Shown: in pieces, positions 40,770 through 52,269 of the stretch
Position numbering within the stretch: the first letter of the stretch is position 1
Layout: each line of letters starts with the position of its first letter
Origin: Ramazzottius varieornatus
Lineage: Eukaryota; Tardigrada; Eutardigrada; Parachela; Ramazzottiidae
Reading direction: 5' to 3'
Assembly (NCBI GenBank): GCA_001949185.1
Contig: BDGG01000001.1
Coordinates: 4,766,629-4,830,628, forward strand
DNA length: 64,000 nt
Program-made: the position numbers and the translations under genes
Notes under the pieces: generated by a model
Told to the model about the DNA's origin: nothing
Database searches by the model: none
The model's input: the letters and a program-made list of their open reading frames with translations, nothing else

Positions 40770-42600
40770 TTTCGACGAAAACAGATAACAGCCAAAACTC
40801 TATGGAGATCCACAGGTTATACAACCTATAAGCAAACAGGAAAAACTCAGAAAATAAATAGTGATAATACTGAATAATTTTGAATAAAATCTCGTGAATC
40901 TCAGAAAGTAAATTGAATTATAATTCGGTATATAATCTTGAGAATCACAAAAAATGAACTAAGATTCTCAGGAATTTATTCGGCTGACGTCACACGGACA
41001 CGTGACTGAAAAAAATAAGACATCATTCCCAACCAGTATCATACCTCACAACGTCACCATAATATTTTGCTACATACGTGAGAAGTCTTACCTGTGAAAT
41101 CTAAACGGGAACCTCAACCGGCAAAACGACGAACGCAGCAAAGAGTAACGAAATAACCAGTGACGAGCACTCAGTAAGCAAACAAACACAGCAGGCTGGA
41201 CAGGCAGGAGATTCGCAGGAGATTTGAAGGAGATACTGCACGACGGCTGTTCACTAGGCTCACGGGCAATGGACTTTACGATCTGGGAACACCGAATCAC
41301 CGACCACATAATAAAGGCCACGCTACGTGAGCGGTACACTACTTGGACGTCTCGTTGATCGCTCAACGGTTAGACTCTCTGAACGGTTAGTCTGTGACGG
41401 ACTGAGAAACATTACCAACTCAATTATGACTCCACAAAGAGAAAATCGTTCTTTGAAAAATCTAACCCACATGAAAGGTACTCCCGTATACAGACTGCGC
41501 CCTGTACCGGGTCATGCCGTACACAGGGTTGTGCTTTGTGAAAGGTGGTGCTGTGAACAAGGCCGTGCCACACCGAAAACTGAACGAGAGGAGAGCGCAG
41601 GCAGTCACTCAATCCCTTATCTGACATGAATGGTCTCCTACAAGCAGTGTTGTTCCAATACAATGTATTTTAATGCATAATGCAGAATTCAATTCCGATA
41701 TGGCCCGCTGTAGCCGTAGATTTAACTATGGGCGACCGGATTCGAATTAGTTCCACTGTCGCATCGGAAAAACACTGCTTACAAGCATTCCAATTGTCAC
41801 ATTAAAAACGACTGAAACCTGAATATTCCTCGCCCGTTTCCGAATGGAAAACTGAATGCGGCTACAGAAAGCCAAGCTTGTATACGGGGCACACAGCTTG
41901 GTCGTTCCGTTCGTTCGGAAACGTTCAAACTTCTTTGAACGGTTAAACTTTAACGAACTGGGAAACGACGGGGCTAAAAGAGTGTCCGAGAACGGGAAAC
42001 TGATCCCGCAAAAGGAAAGTACTAAGCGGTGTCCGCGAAAGTGGCGCATTTCCGGCCCGTTAGACTATGTTTCATGTCACGGACTGCGAAAAGTTTTTTC
42101 AACGAATCTGAATTGTGTAAAACCATTCGGTTTCATACAATTTCGGTCGAAAACATGACTTGCGAAACAGGTCCAGTAAATTTGTCTCGTTCCATGTACA
42201 GAATGCTCATGAAATCATAATATTGTTGTTACAGAGTCGAAAAACTATCACTTACACGGTTGCGGTCCCTTTTTCAATAAAGGTGGACCTCTCTGACTGT
42301 TTTAAACTAAACCATTTGGGTGATGGTTTGGACATAAAAACAAGGCGCCTGTGCATTGGTCAGGAAATTGGCTTTCATTTTCCCTTTTGCATCGACGAGT
42401 GCTGACGAGAACATGCCTTCATAGACCTGTGAGGGTCAAAGATATGACCGTTGCAGTTCCCCGAGGGAAAGTGTCCAGGGAGGAAAGAAACCGCTTATAT
42501 AAACCACCGAAATATGTAATAGTTGATTGAAGAATTCTATGATCTATGTCCAAGTGTTCCTGACAGTTTCGTGGTTTGTTCTCCGTGTGTAGCAGGCACG
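40770..42600. other. Non-coding stretch, repeat debris
   Basis: A GT-rich segment at 41475-41560 (GTACCGGGTCATGCCGTAC and related) resembles 38930-38965. A half copy of the GTGGCGCA repeat lies near 42039. I see no gene. Confidence 0.4.
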
Positions 42601-42613
42601 TTGGAGGTTAAAT

Positions 42614-42810
42614 TTGTGGTTACCGCCTCTTTCAAGTAAAGTCCCGAACGTTCTCGAGCCCAACGGGATCGTCGGGGATGACCAGAAACGACCTGACGGA
42701 CTGACGCTCATCCCGTGGCAACAAGGTAAGGCTCGTGTCTGGGATGTAACCTGTATGGACACTCTTGAAGAAACAAACCTGCTTTCGGAACCTTTTCCAG
42801 TCATAGAGGT
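42614..42810 (+). pseudogene. Fragment of a mobile-element nuclease-like domain (RPDG...WDxT motif)
   Basis: A plus-strand frame encodes KRPDGLTLIPWQQGKARVWD followed by VTCMDTL. The acid-bearing RPDG and WDVT pair resembles PD-(D/E)XK-type nuclease motifs. From memory of similar proteins, such segments occur next to reverse transcriptases in invertebrate repeats; I cannot confirm that here. There is no neighbouring reverse transcriptase and no start context, so it is an orphan fragment. Confidence 0.4.
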
Positions 42811-43088
42811 TTGGAGAAGATCTATTCTATTGTCGATGTCAATAACCGAAATTTTTAGCTGATTTGAATTGTTTTATCGCTTTGGGATCCGGTACTACCG
42901 GGCCTCTTTATGCTTTTGCAAATTGGCTTGCGTTTTGTGCATGGCTGTAATTGGCAATTTTAGAACTTATCGGCTGTGCCTATTTTTCACCATACTGAAT
43001 TTTCTGCTGTCTGCCCCACTAAATATAAGTTTTGACGTGAATTCCAAATACTGTATTACAACTACTGTAAAGGGATCTGAGGTTTCCC

Positions 43089-43246
43089 GCAGTCACGTGA
43101 CAGGCCAGTAAATATTGCGTGGCGGGGATAAAAAGCTTCACTGCCTTCAATCAAAGATTCCTGGTCAATCAGGTGCAGCAATGTGCCACTATCAATCAGT
43201 GATATGAAGCCCCGGGTGTAACCCACCGGTCTGTCACGTGACTGCG
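43089..43246. mobile_element. 158-bp inverted-repeat element (GCAGTCACGTGACAG ends)
   Basis: The left end GCAGTCACGTGACAG is matched inverted by CTGTCACGTGACTGC on the right. The interior is non-coding. The target duplication was not resolved. Confidence 0.75.
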
Positions 43247-43413
43247 CCATACCTTAGAGGGAATACAGTATGTTATCCAAACCTTTCCATAAGGAATGGG
43301 GAGAATCGGCTCAGAGAGCAAGATTTGGCGACAAAGAAACGCCTCAATGCCATGTTGCCAATGATGTGGGCAGAAAATCTCTTTTCACGTGCACGAGCCT
43401 ACCCTAACTGCGG

Positions 43414-43520
43414 GCATGGACAAACTGGGGCAGCGGAGCGAAAGCGGTGCGGGTCAGCTGATGTTGACCAATCAATTAAATTGATCGGAGCAACGTCGCT
43501 TTCGCTCCGCTGCTCACGCT
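43414..43520. mobile_element. Inverted-repeat element (GAGCGAAAGCGA family, copy 2)
   Basis: The inner arms GCGGAGCGAAAGCG and CGCTTTCGCTCCGC and the core GACCAATCAATTAAAT match the element at 21771-21932. The outer arms are shorter and decayed. Confidence 0.75.
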
Positions 43521-43829
43521 GACGATCGGAGGTGCGGTGGAGAAGTGGTATGCAGCGACCTTAGACCGACATGTGCCTTAAATTACGTATGGGATCTCCG
43601 ATTCGTCGGAAAGCTTCCGCCAAATATAAGGTTATGCGTTTTGCCTTTACTCGTCACAGAAGCTATCCATGGGTACCAGACAGACACTGGTTTGAGTTGG
43701 AAAAACTCATGAACAAGGCACCTGGATATATCCAATTTTGAAAATTTGAGCTAGCTGGGCCGTCGCATCCCGCTTCCCCATCGCACCGCCGACCTACACT
43801 GTTTTTTCTTCCACCGGTAGCTCAGTATA

Positions 43830-43949
43830 CTGTAATGCTTCTTGAACTTCGCGAACTACGTCATAGTAAGCGGGTGCCGTGTGCGTCATCATACCGTAAA
43901 CTTCACGCTTGTTGTGACGTCAGCTCGTGAGGTTCAAGAATCATTACAT
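43830..43949. mobile_element. 120-bp MITE of the 22760-24078 family
   Basis: The left end CTGTAATGCTTCTTGAAC followed by TTCGCGAA matches the termini of the transposase-bearing element. The right end, inverted, reads TGTAATGATTCTTGAACC. TA precedes the left end; the right boundary is decayed. Confidence 0.75.
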
Positions 43950-44180
43950 TATATTGTATTAATACACGCTGTTCGGTTCGCCTTCGGCTCGCTCGCAGCT
44001 TGTCGACGATGTGGAAAAACCGAGAGGTGTAGTAGTGCGATTTAATTTATGGTAGCCGAGGTAAGGATTCAGGATAGAGCAATGAGGGAAAATGCCAAAG
44101 TACGCGTACGACTGAGACAGGTGATGGGTTCAAGGTTAGACGAAATAGTGTGCTAGCAAAGGGGGGAAGTATACACAGAG

Positions 44181-45052
44181 TCCCATATTTAACTGTCCAC
44201 CCCCATCTTCGTTTCAAAACTTCATAACTTATTTTGCACTAACCCGGTTTCGACATTGTGAACGTCTTTATAGAGATCAGTGTTTGATCTTTACGACCAC
44301 GTGACTTCCGTATGAATCAATCATCAAATCAACTGGCAGTATCATCCCTACGAACCCATAAAACTGCCTTTTTTTCGGCTCCGAGTTGCGTGTCCTAGCC
44401 AGCAGATAGCACGTCATGCTTCTTACTATTATGTAGCCCCAACATTAAGCTTTCAAGTAAGCCCATGCGAAAAATTTTTGAAACTCTGCGGTAAAAGTTT
44501 CGTTGACATACCTACTTCATGTACCTTTTGCCGCATGAAACGCGCCAATTCATGGTTACCTTTCGATATCTTCCGTTTCGACTAACCGAATGACTCAGAT
44601 TACAAAGTCTGATTATCTTTATGAATGGTGTCACCATTTGAACGTAACTTGGCAGCAAGGATGTCGAAGACAAGGCGTCATGAATATGCACCACCGAAAA
44701 TAACCGAGAATACTTGCTGGTTGACACGACGACAGAGCTTTTTCTGCATATCTGCAAAAGCTCCTTACATGGGCTCTCTTGAAAGCTTTATGTTGGGGCT
44801 ACATAATAGTAACAAGCTTGACGTGCTATCTGCTGGCTAGCACCCGCAACTCGGAGCCGATAAAAGGCAGTTTCAGGTGTTCGTAGGGATGATACGGCCA
44901 GTTGATTTGATGATTGATTCATACGGAAGTCACGTGGTCGTAAAGATCAAACACTGATCTCTATAAAGACGTTCAAAATATCAGAACCGGGTTAGTGCAA
45001 GATAAGTTATGAATTTTTGAACAAAAATGGGGCTGTACAGATAATTATGGGG
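44181..45052. mobile_element. 872-bp element with about 285-bp inverted terminal arms
   Basis: The left arm (44181-44467) and right arm (44770-45052) are inverted copies of each other. Landmarks shared in order are CCCATA, TTCATAACTTAT, AACCCGGTT, GATCAGTGTTTGATCTTTAC, CACGTGACTTCCGTATGA, GCTATCTGCTGGCTA and GTAGCCCCAACAT. About 300 bp of unique sequence lies between the arms, with no recognised protein. It abuts the RPA-like end of the Helitron. Arm length is unusual for a MITE and suggests a foldback-type element. Confidence 0.85.
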
Positions 45053-45087
45053 CTCGGTGTAGGGTGAAAATTGTTGGTGTTACATGT

Positions 45088-45900
45088 TCAGTTGCTCATC
45101 CATCCATTCCTTGAGCTCGTGCTTGGAAAATTCGTTATCAGTGTACCACATGAATTTTCCTGGTATGATCTCCAAGTGGTCTTCGACCAGCTGTAATCCT
45201 TTGAACACCAGGATTTCATGTTCGAAAGTCTCCTTCGCAAAAATGACAGCCTGAAATAAGTGAAATGAATGCAGGTACCGCCGGGAGTATCTTGTAGAGG
45301 TAATCTTACCGGTGGTCCTCGTAGAATGAGGGTTCGTCGTTCCTCTATGGTCTCATCTCTGATGATCGCTTCACGCCATTCTTTGGTCTTGACTTTCTTG
45401 TCGGCTTTTTTCACTTCTTCGATGGAGACCAAGAATCCTACAGACAAAATTTGTATGAAGATCGTACAACAGTATGATTACTAATGCAGTGGGAATCTTA
45501 CTGGCTTCTGGGTTTAATGGCGTATTAGGATCGATGTCTGCTAACTTGGTGTATGATTCTCCGGCATGGTCGACAAAAGGTGGGTCTGCAGCGGTAATTT
45601 CGCTGACATTGGTAGTGAGAAGGAACTGGAAAGAGGTCGTGGCAGCGCACTGAACTGGGGTCTTTGATTTACCTTGACTTGTTTGAAGTGAAGTATCTGT
45701 GAGAAAAACTTATTTTTCAGTGTATTGGTCTGTCTTTATTTGGGCGAATGTGCTAGCTTAGCGTACCTTGCCGATTTCAAAGGAATGTAGCGGCCAGTTA
45801 TCAAACTGATTCTCCCACACGACAAGATTCATAGATTCCTTTTCGTCGGTCAAGATGTAACGGTACGTGTTTTTGCCAGCGAGCTCTTGGATGTTTGAAG
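45088..45900 (-). pseudogene. RPA1-like OB-fold protein of the Helitron
   Basis: Pieces in order on the minus strand: ELAGKNTYRYILTDEKESMN then VVWENQF (OB fold), a GK at a splice donor, ILHFKQVK, TPVQCAATTSFQFLLTTN, then GFLVSIEEVKKADKKVKTK followed by EWREAIIRDETIEERRTLIL. This layout matches the DNA-binding OB folds A and B of replication protein A large subunit, which binds single-stranded DNA. Introns at about 45707-45766 and 45445-45500 appear to separate the pieces. In Helitrons such RPA-like proteins are thought to assist strand transfer. No start codon could be fixed. Confidence 0.65.
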
Positions 45901-45929
45901 CGTTTTAGACTTGGAGTTCCACATCGCTA

Positions 45930-46044
45930 CTGTATGCTCTCCCGAAAGTCACGTACGTCACTAACTCTCAAATCATTGGGGTCTTACCGTCTAGTTTTAC
46001 ACACTGAATGGAGTGACGTACGTGAATTTCGGGAGAGTATACAG
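45930..46044. mobile_element. 115-bp TA-flanked MITE
   Basis: TIRs of about 34 bp: CTGTATGCTCTCCCGAAAG on the left and, inverted, CTGTATACTCTCCCGAAAT on the right, both continuing with TCACGTACGTCACT. TA lies at 45928-45929 and 46045-46046. It sits inside the Helitron, so it inserted after the Helitron arrived. Confidence 0.88.
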
Positions 46045-46732
46045 TAGTATGAAAAAAATAGATCGCAAAGTGAGCAGCATGGATTCAATTTAGATGGGTT
46101 ATCATAGTGTGTGGTACGTACATCAGTTGGTTATTCTTGAGGTCTCTTATGAATGAGATCGTTGGGCGAACTGCTTCAGGTAGTTTCGGTTGGTTCGATT
46201 TTCGGGAGTTGCTTGCCGTCGGTACCAAAGCAATAGGGATGAATTCCTAGTAGCTGCAAGGTGGCTTCTGGAGTGGACTCGGTTGAGGATGTTGAGGGTT
46301 GGAAGATGGCTGACGGAAGACCGGGGTTGATGTCACTGGCTTCGTGGACCTTTTGCTTCTTGTTAGCAGGAACTTCGTTTGCGGATATCGAGGGTTTGGG
46401 TTTAGAGGCCATCTTAGGTGATCGCGTGTGACGGTGTCGGAGAGGAAAGTTGGAATGGGGATGTGCGAGGATGAATGTCACGTCACTTGAACTGAAGTTC
46501 TGAAAGGTTGATGCAGTCCGAACTTTTTTGGTTGTCGAAGTAACCATCATATCAATCCAGATGGCAGCACGAGTGTCAGATATTTCTGGTAGCGCTGTAA
46601 TGACCACAGCTGGACAAAAAATCATCCTGGAAAAGGTTGTCAAAAACGAAGATATAGTTGCTGAAGTTTGCATGCTTTTCAGATTCCAGCTTGCGTCCCG
46701 TGAACAAAACAGTGTAGTCGAATAAATAAAAG

Positions 46733-46981
46733 TCAGCGGCTACCTTTCAGTGACAGTTTCGAACCCCAACTTCCGGGTGTGGATACAGATTTGATGAGTT
46801 CCTCAAGGTTTTGTTCTTCGTGATCGTTGTTTGTCGCCCCAAATGCATCGTATTTCTGTGGCTGATTTTGCAGTTCTTCTGCTATGGCAGTTCTGATATC
46901 TGTGTAGTGAGACTGGTTCGAATCAAAAAGGTAGAATGAAATGGTACGGTAAAGGCATTCACCGTCTCCGATGATGGGCAC
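46733..46981 (-). pseudogene. OTU-like cysteine protease fragment of the Helitron
   Basis: The peptide starts MPIIGDGECLYRTISFYLF. This fits the OTU catalytic block with Asp before the nucleophile (DGxC), followed by IRTAIAEELQNQPQKYD. The C-terminal half with the catalytic His is not intact; fragments with loose similarity continue to about 46560 in another frame. OTU proteases remove ubiquitin, and their role in Helitrons is unknown. Confidence 0.7.
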
Positions 46982-47249
46982 GATTTCGAGGTTATGGTCC
47001 TAGAGAAATCTTTCCCTGAATGTGGCATCCGGTGGGAGATTTGGTGCGTGGGTAACTTTTGACTGGGTCTTGGGGTTGGGCGGACGTATTTCGATCTTTT
47101 TGTATTGACGTGCTCTGGGCTTGTTGAGTTTTGTGGTCGTGCTGCTTTGGTCGAGCAATAGCTGGGTATATACAGTGTTGATTATTCTGGGATGACCGTC
47201 GTCTGTAATATTTTCGGGTAATCACAGAGCTAGAATAGTGTGGCGAGTA

Positions 47250-49282
47250 TGAGTGCTGCTGGCTCCCACGTAGAGTTGACCGTGTTCGAATGGCGGCTCC
47301 CTTAAGTCGAGTCCGCATTTTGCAGCGTATCACCTTGCGATCGGTTATACGTTTTGCAGTATCCACACCTGACAGGGAACTGCTAGCGTTTAATCTTGAT
47401 TTTGTTTCCGGGAAAATCCAGCTCAAAGGTGATTCGCGGAATAAGTACGGTCACTTTTGCTGAGAGTATTTCAGCAGTGATGAGTTCCCTTATCTTCTGT
47501 ATCTCGATTTTTGTGTTGTTAAGTAGTCCATCATCTGGGGAAAGGTTTCTCAAGAGGTAGCAGTGCATACCTTCTTCCATTTGGATAGTGTGAGGTGGAG
47601 TATTAGGCTTCCATACAGTATTAAGGTATTCTCCGCTTAGACCGAGGTTATGAAGGTCCGTATCTGTGTCTTCATCGGGATGAACGAAGTCTATAAGCTG
47701 CTCCAGTTCTGTGTGGTGTTGATAAGGTCCAACGTCACTTCCTGGTTTTCTTTTTCTGGGAGGGTTCCGTTGCCAATTTTGTCTAGCATTTCCGCGTAGG
47801 GAAGATTTTGTGATTGACGAACTGGTATAGTAAGGTTGAATCTTTCGGAATTGGTCCAGGTGTTTGAGCGTAGCATGCTGGCGTTTATGGTGTCCTGGGC
47901 TGTGCCGTACTTGATAACTGGCGATATTTGCCTGAAGTCTCCCAAGCATATAAAACCCAAGTCCAGCTGATGGAGTCTTGTTCCGCCGTATATTCTGGAG
48001 CATTTTCAAAACTGCTTCAAAGTTCGATCGATGCATCATTGAAAACTCGTCCCATATAACCAGTCGACGTTCACGCAAAACTTCTGCTCGTTCTCCCGTT
48101 GGCATTACGTCATACTGTATATCACTTAGGTCAAGATGATCGTCTTTCACAGGAATTCTGAAATTATTGTGGGCTGTGCGGCCACCCGGATAATTCATTG
48201 CGGCGATCGCGGAACTAGCGCAGGCTAGAGCAACTTGGCCTTGTTCTCTTATGTAGTCTAACAAAAGATTACATACGTATGTCTTTCCTCGACCTGCTGG
48301 TCCATTGAGGAACAAAAGAGAACCTTGATCTTGATCAAGCTTGCGTTGTATTGTTTGCAAAAATTCCATTTGCTCGTTGTTGAGTGATGACAATTTGTCC
48401 CGGTAGTGTGCCATGCACTTCGCTTTATTGTACATCAGTCTCATCCTGTTCAGTTCAGTGCTTCTGTTCAGTGGTCAGGTAAACCAAAATCAATATTTGA
48501 TTTACCTAGGCAATCCAATTTTTTTGAAATGGCTGTCAGAACTATGCTTTCTGCTTCTTCTTCCGTCATGGACTGATTGATCGAGTAGTCTGAAGCCAAC
48601 ACCTGAATGAATTTGCTGTAGAGGTTCGGTGCAGGTGCTCCTTCGCTGATGCGCAACTCAAACAGACTCCGAAGTTGAGCTGGTGACTGAAAATTTTTGA
48701 TCGCTTCCTCCATACACATGCCAGCTTCAACATTTCTGGAAACGAGTCCCATCGTCGCGCGACGGCTGCTTCGGCAAAAGAGCTGTAGTATACATTGTCA
48801 AACATTTTCGAGTCATCATAGGAGCGGGCTGCACGGTGATTCAGTAACATCCGAAGAAAATATATTTCACCGGCGCTAGGCCGTTTAATGTACATTCTTG
48901 CGACGTGTCGAAACTGACGCTCGTATACGTAATACTTTTTTCCGTCTGGTGCTTCGTTTCTGAAGACGGTCGTGGACCGCATGATATTGTTACTCGGTTC
49001 TGTCCTGGTCACCATGTACTGTTCGTAATACTGGAGATAGATTAGGTCGTCGAAGCTGGGATCATCTGGGCTGAGAAAATAATGTTCCAGTGGGGAAATA
49101 CAACACAGTGCTAGATCTTCATTTAATTGGTTGTAGACCACATAGTTTCCTTTACCGATATGTACGGTGTAGTTGTCAACTGAAGGAAATCTTCTTGTGG
49201 TCTCGAAACCAAAACATCTCCACACTGCTTCGGAAGCCGATAAGTATATGGAATCTTGGTACTCCGATATTTTATCTTCCAC
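47250..49282 (-). pseudogene. Helitron Pif1-like helicase region
   Basis: Segment one (49282-48730) covers the region before the helicase core (FRHVARMYIKRPSAGEIYFL). A shifted frame (48752-48468) continues with FQSPAQLRSLFELRISEGAP. The helicase core (48444-47383) has Walker A GPAGRGKT near 48300 and Walker B VIWDEFSMMHR. The frame shifts near 47960, where GFICLGDFRQISPV lies, and returns to give LLRNLSPDDGLLNNTKIEI and the IPRI motif. After a stop, QFPVRCGYCKTYNRSQGDTL matches the final motif near 47300-47380. It unwound DNA for rolling-circle transposition and is now non-functional. Confidence 0.85.
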
Positions 49283-49301
49283 TAGTTTCCATTTGGCCTG
49301 A

Positions 49302-51078
49302 TCAACTCCTTTGTAAATATTTGTATAGATACATTATCAGTAGTACCGTATGGGATATGTCCACGTTGATATGACAGTCTAACGCATAGGTCAGTTCTGG
49401 ATTGTAAGAAACAACCGATCGGTCCGCTTCCGTTTCACGTCTGTACCGCACATATCCCGCTTCATCAATATGAGTTTTGTTCGTCGAAGCAAAAGGATAT
49501 CTTTGGTCGCAACGAGGTTGTCTGTACTTGCTTCCGTCCTTTAGTTTTTTGTGGCACCATTCCGGTCTGCAGGAATGAATGTATAGCGATTCTATGATTC
49601 CTTTCAGCTGCGAACTGTCACGGGGCACGCAAGCACTAATGACATCGTCGATCTCTTCCGCCCTTTTAGGTTCGTTTTTTTGCTTTGATAGCAATGCGGA
49701 AGACCACGTTTCTCAAACTCAATTACGTGAATTCGATGGATAATCTTTCCGCATTTGAGAGCCTTTGGGATGAGCTCAAACAACTGAGCGAGTTTTCCAT
49801 GAATAACACGGGCCGTTATATCGGGGCGATCTGCAGCTGTCTATCCAGGCTACAGTTCGGCAATTATCTCCGGCCATTTTGGATTGCACGACATCGTAAT
49901 AAAATATGTGGGATTTACCGTAACGCTTTACGATGGCTAACGCATCCGCAACCAGTTTCTGTTGGTGTCGAGGAGATCCAAGGAACTCAGACGTTAGGTA
50001 GACTCTACCGATTTTAACTTCACCGTCCGCGCTTGTCGTTTCATCGCTTCTTAGCTTTGATAGGTCGTCCTTTTCAACGACCCTTTTTTGTTGTTTGCGC
50101 AAGTAATCTAGCCGATCGGTCTCAACTGCACTAAAAATATCCACCACGAATTCGTTGAGCAGTGGCCCAAGCATATGCATCGATTTGTGGCGCATTAGTA
50201 GATGTCGGTAGTACGCCAGCTGGCTGATCTTATCTTTCATTTCTTCACTCCATCCATGCATCCCATCAGGTACTATCAGGGCATACTGTAGTGGAAAATA
50301 CAGAGCCGATTTCGAACTTACGAAAACCGGCTCCTTCTTCGTCTGCCGCCAATACACAATGGTCTTCGCCTTGATCGGTTTGTTAGGGTCAGTTACAATC
50401 AGTGCAGCGATCTCCCGAGCCCTTGTTACAGTCAGCTCTGATCTGGCAAACTTCGCAGTCTGTTCTGATAATGATTTCAGTTTGTTCCAGAAAGGGCTAA
50501 CTCGAGAGAGTTCCTCCCGTATGGTCCTGACCCACTCGCCCTCCAGGCGTTTCTCACCCTTGTCACTCAGCCCATCATACAGAAAGAATCTAAGAGGTCC
50601 CGACTCATATTGCCCAGGTAGGATACGGTGGTATGTCTTACCATGCAGGATGAGATTGGACGGCCCACCAGAAACCCGGTCTATTCCATGTGTCGATACG
50701 ATAGCACTGAAGGCGAAATGGTTATTATAGTGTCGACAACGGGTGGCAAATGCAGTTATCAAAAACAAAGCGATCCACGAAGCAGGTACATCAGGAAGAT
50801 TGATCAGAGGCTCTTCCCGTTTTAGAGTCCACCCGCAACACAAAGAACCAGCATCAGATGAAAATAGCATGGTACCACAACGCTGACAGCGTTTTGTTTT
50901 CAGAGATGGGGCTCTTTTGAGCTTCTTCCGCTTTCTGCAAAGGTCCGTGGGTTCTTGACCCTCTTCATTTTTACGTTCGGCGTTCGTGTGGTGACGAGCT
51001 ATGCGATCTGCAGCAGCCTTGGCTTTTTTGCGTGCTGACCCCACACCAACCGACTTCCTCTTATAACGTTTGTCTGCC
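49302..51078 (-). pseudogene. Helitron Rep (HUH nuclease) region, catalytic motif altered
   Basis: The start ATG is at 51076-51078 (MADKRYKRKS). A CxxC pair, SNLILHGKTYHRILPGQYES and VYLTSEFLGSPRHQQKLVAD are family landmarks. Near 49890 the frame shifts, giving ITMSCNPKWPEIIAEL, then TAG, PG, TAG (49850-49852 and 49841-49843) and AADRPDITARVIHGKLAQLF. The HUH motif appears as FEKRGLPHCYQS at about 49686-49714, where active copies have His-x-His. The second His is Tyr (TAT at 49688-49690). The frame then shifts into GYVRYRRETEADRSVVSYNP and YLYKYLQ. The enzyme is dead. Confidence 0.85.
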
Positions 51079-52200
51079 ATTTTCGCTAAAGATCGCTGCA
51101 AAGATCGGCACCCAAAAACACAAGTGGTTCGTCTATCGTACTTTGCTAAGCAATACCGAAAGAAACCATCTATCAATAAAGACAAAATTTACCCTACAAC
51201 CAGAAAAAAATCTTCAAAAATTCAAAACTCGTGCAAACGAAAACTAAACCATCCTGGGAATACTGGTGACAGGTTTCATACAAACAGGCAAGTTTTTAAG
51301 TCATTCGGCCCACAGAGAAGCAAACGTAAGTGTGTACGAAGAAAAAAGGGACGGCCTTATATAGAAATTAGGGTTTTTGTGCGAAAGAGACCGCACGCTT
51401 GGTTACGGCTGGATCAAGCGACGCCTTACGCAGGCTGGGAAAGAGGTTACTTTTCTTGCCGGCAAAGTTTACCGTATCGGGTGATTTGCGATCGGGTCCT
51501 CTAAATTTCACTTGACTGAGTAGAAAAAATCCTTTCCAAAGTTTCCATCTACCCGCACTTTGAATCTTCTAAATCGGAAGCTGGAAACGGAAGATATGAT
51601 TTTCTGAATGACAGGGTAGGGGTCGGTCAATACTGGGAGACAATAAAGAAGGTGCACTTTGCGCAGATGGTTTGAACAAACGAGAACTAATTAACTTTGA
51701 AAATCGAAGTTTATAAAAGCATTCGCTGGTAGTTCTGAGAAGTTACACAACGTGAGCGAGTTTGAGAAAAAACAATGGGGCAAACGACCGCTTCTGGCCA
51801 CGGTGGTTTGATTGACAGTAATTGGCTCACCAAGTTGAAAAAGAGCTGGCTCAAATGCAAATCTGATTGACTGATTGTCCGGAGTGGAGGCCCTGTGTTA
51901 CCCGGGCACCGATTACGCTTCCCAGTGCTTCGGGCCAGCCAGGGCATTACTGACGGCAATTTATTCATGTTTGAAATATACGGGTGATTTTCTTCGTGAT
52001 TCACTAACGAAGCTTCCTTCGTTTCGTGAATCGCGAGGCGAATTACAAATCTTGAATGTTTAAACTTTTCTAAATACAATCGTTTTGTCCAAACGGTCGT
52101 TTGTTCAAACCAGCTGTGAAAAGTGCAACTTCTCTAATGTATGAAGCAAACGGTGTATTACGTATGAGACTCCGGGGCGCCTTTAAAGTAAGCCGCAACC
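51079..52200. other. 5' flank of the Helitron, non-coding
   Basis: No protein similarity was seen. The Helitron 5' end should lie in this stretch but was not recognised. A poly-A-rich segment covers 51090-51250. Confidence 0.4.
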
Positions 52201-52269
52201 ATTATTAGATTTTGACTTGCATTCAACTTAAAGAACACAACTACATCAGCAGTTCATCCCAGACTTGAT

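Larger units (their letters stand above)
45060..51078 (-). mobile_element. Decayed Helitron/Helentron-type transposon (Rep-helicase, OTU, RPA-like)
   Basis: In transcription order on the minus strand: Helitron N-terminal and Rep region (51078-49300), Pif1-type helicase (49282-about 47250), OTU-type protease remnant (46981-46733) and RPA-like OB folds (45950-45088). Known animal Helitrons/Helentrons carry these same accessory genes. Frameshifts and stops throughout show that the copy is dead. The Helitron ends (5' TC, 3' hairpin with CTRR) were not located. The 872-bp foldback element borders its 3' side and a 115-bp MITE lies within the RPA-like part. Confidence 0.85.
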
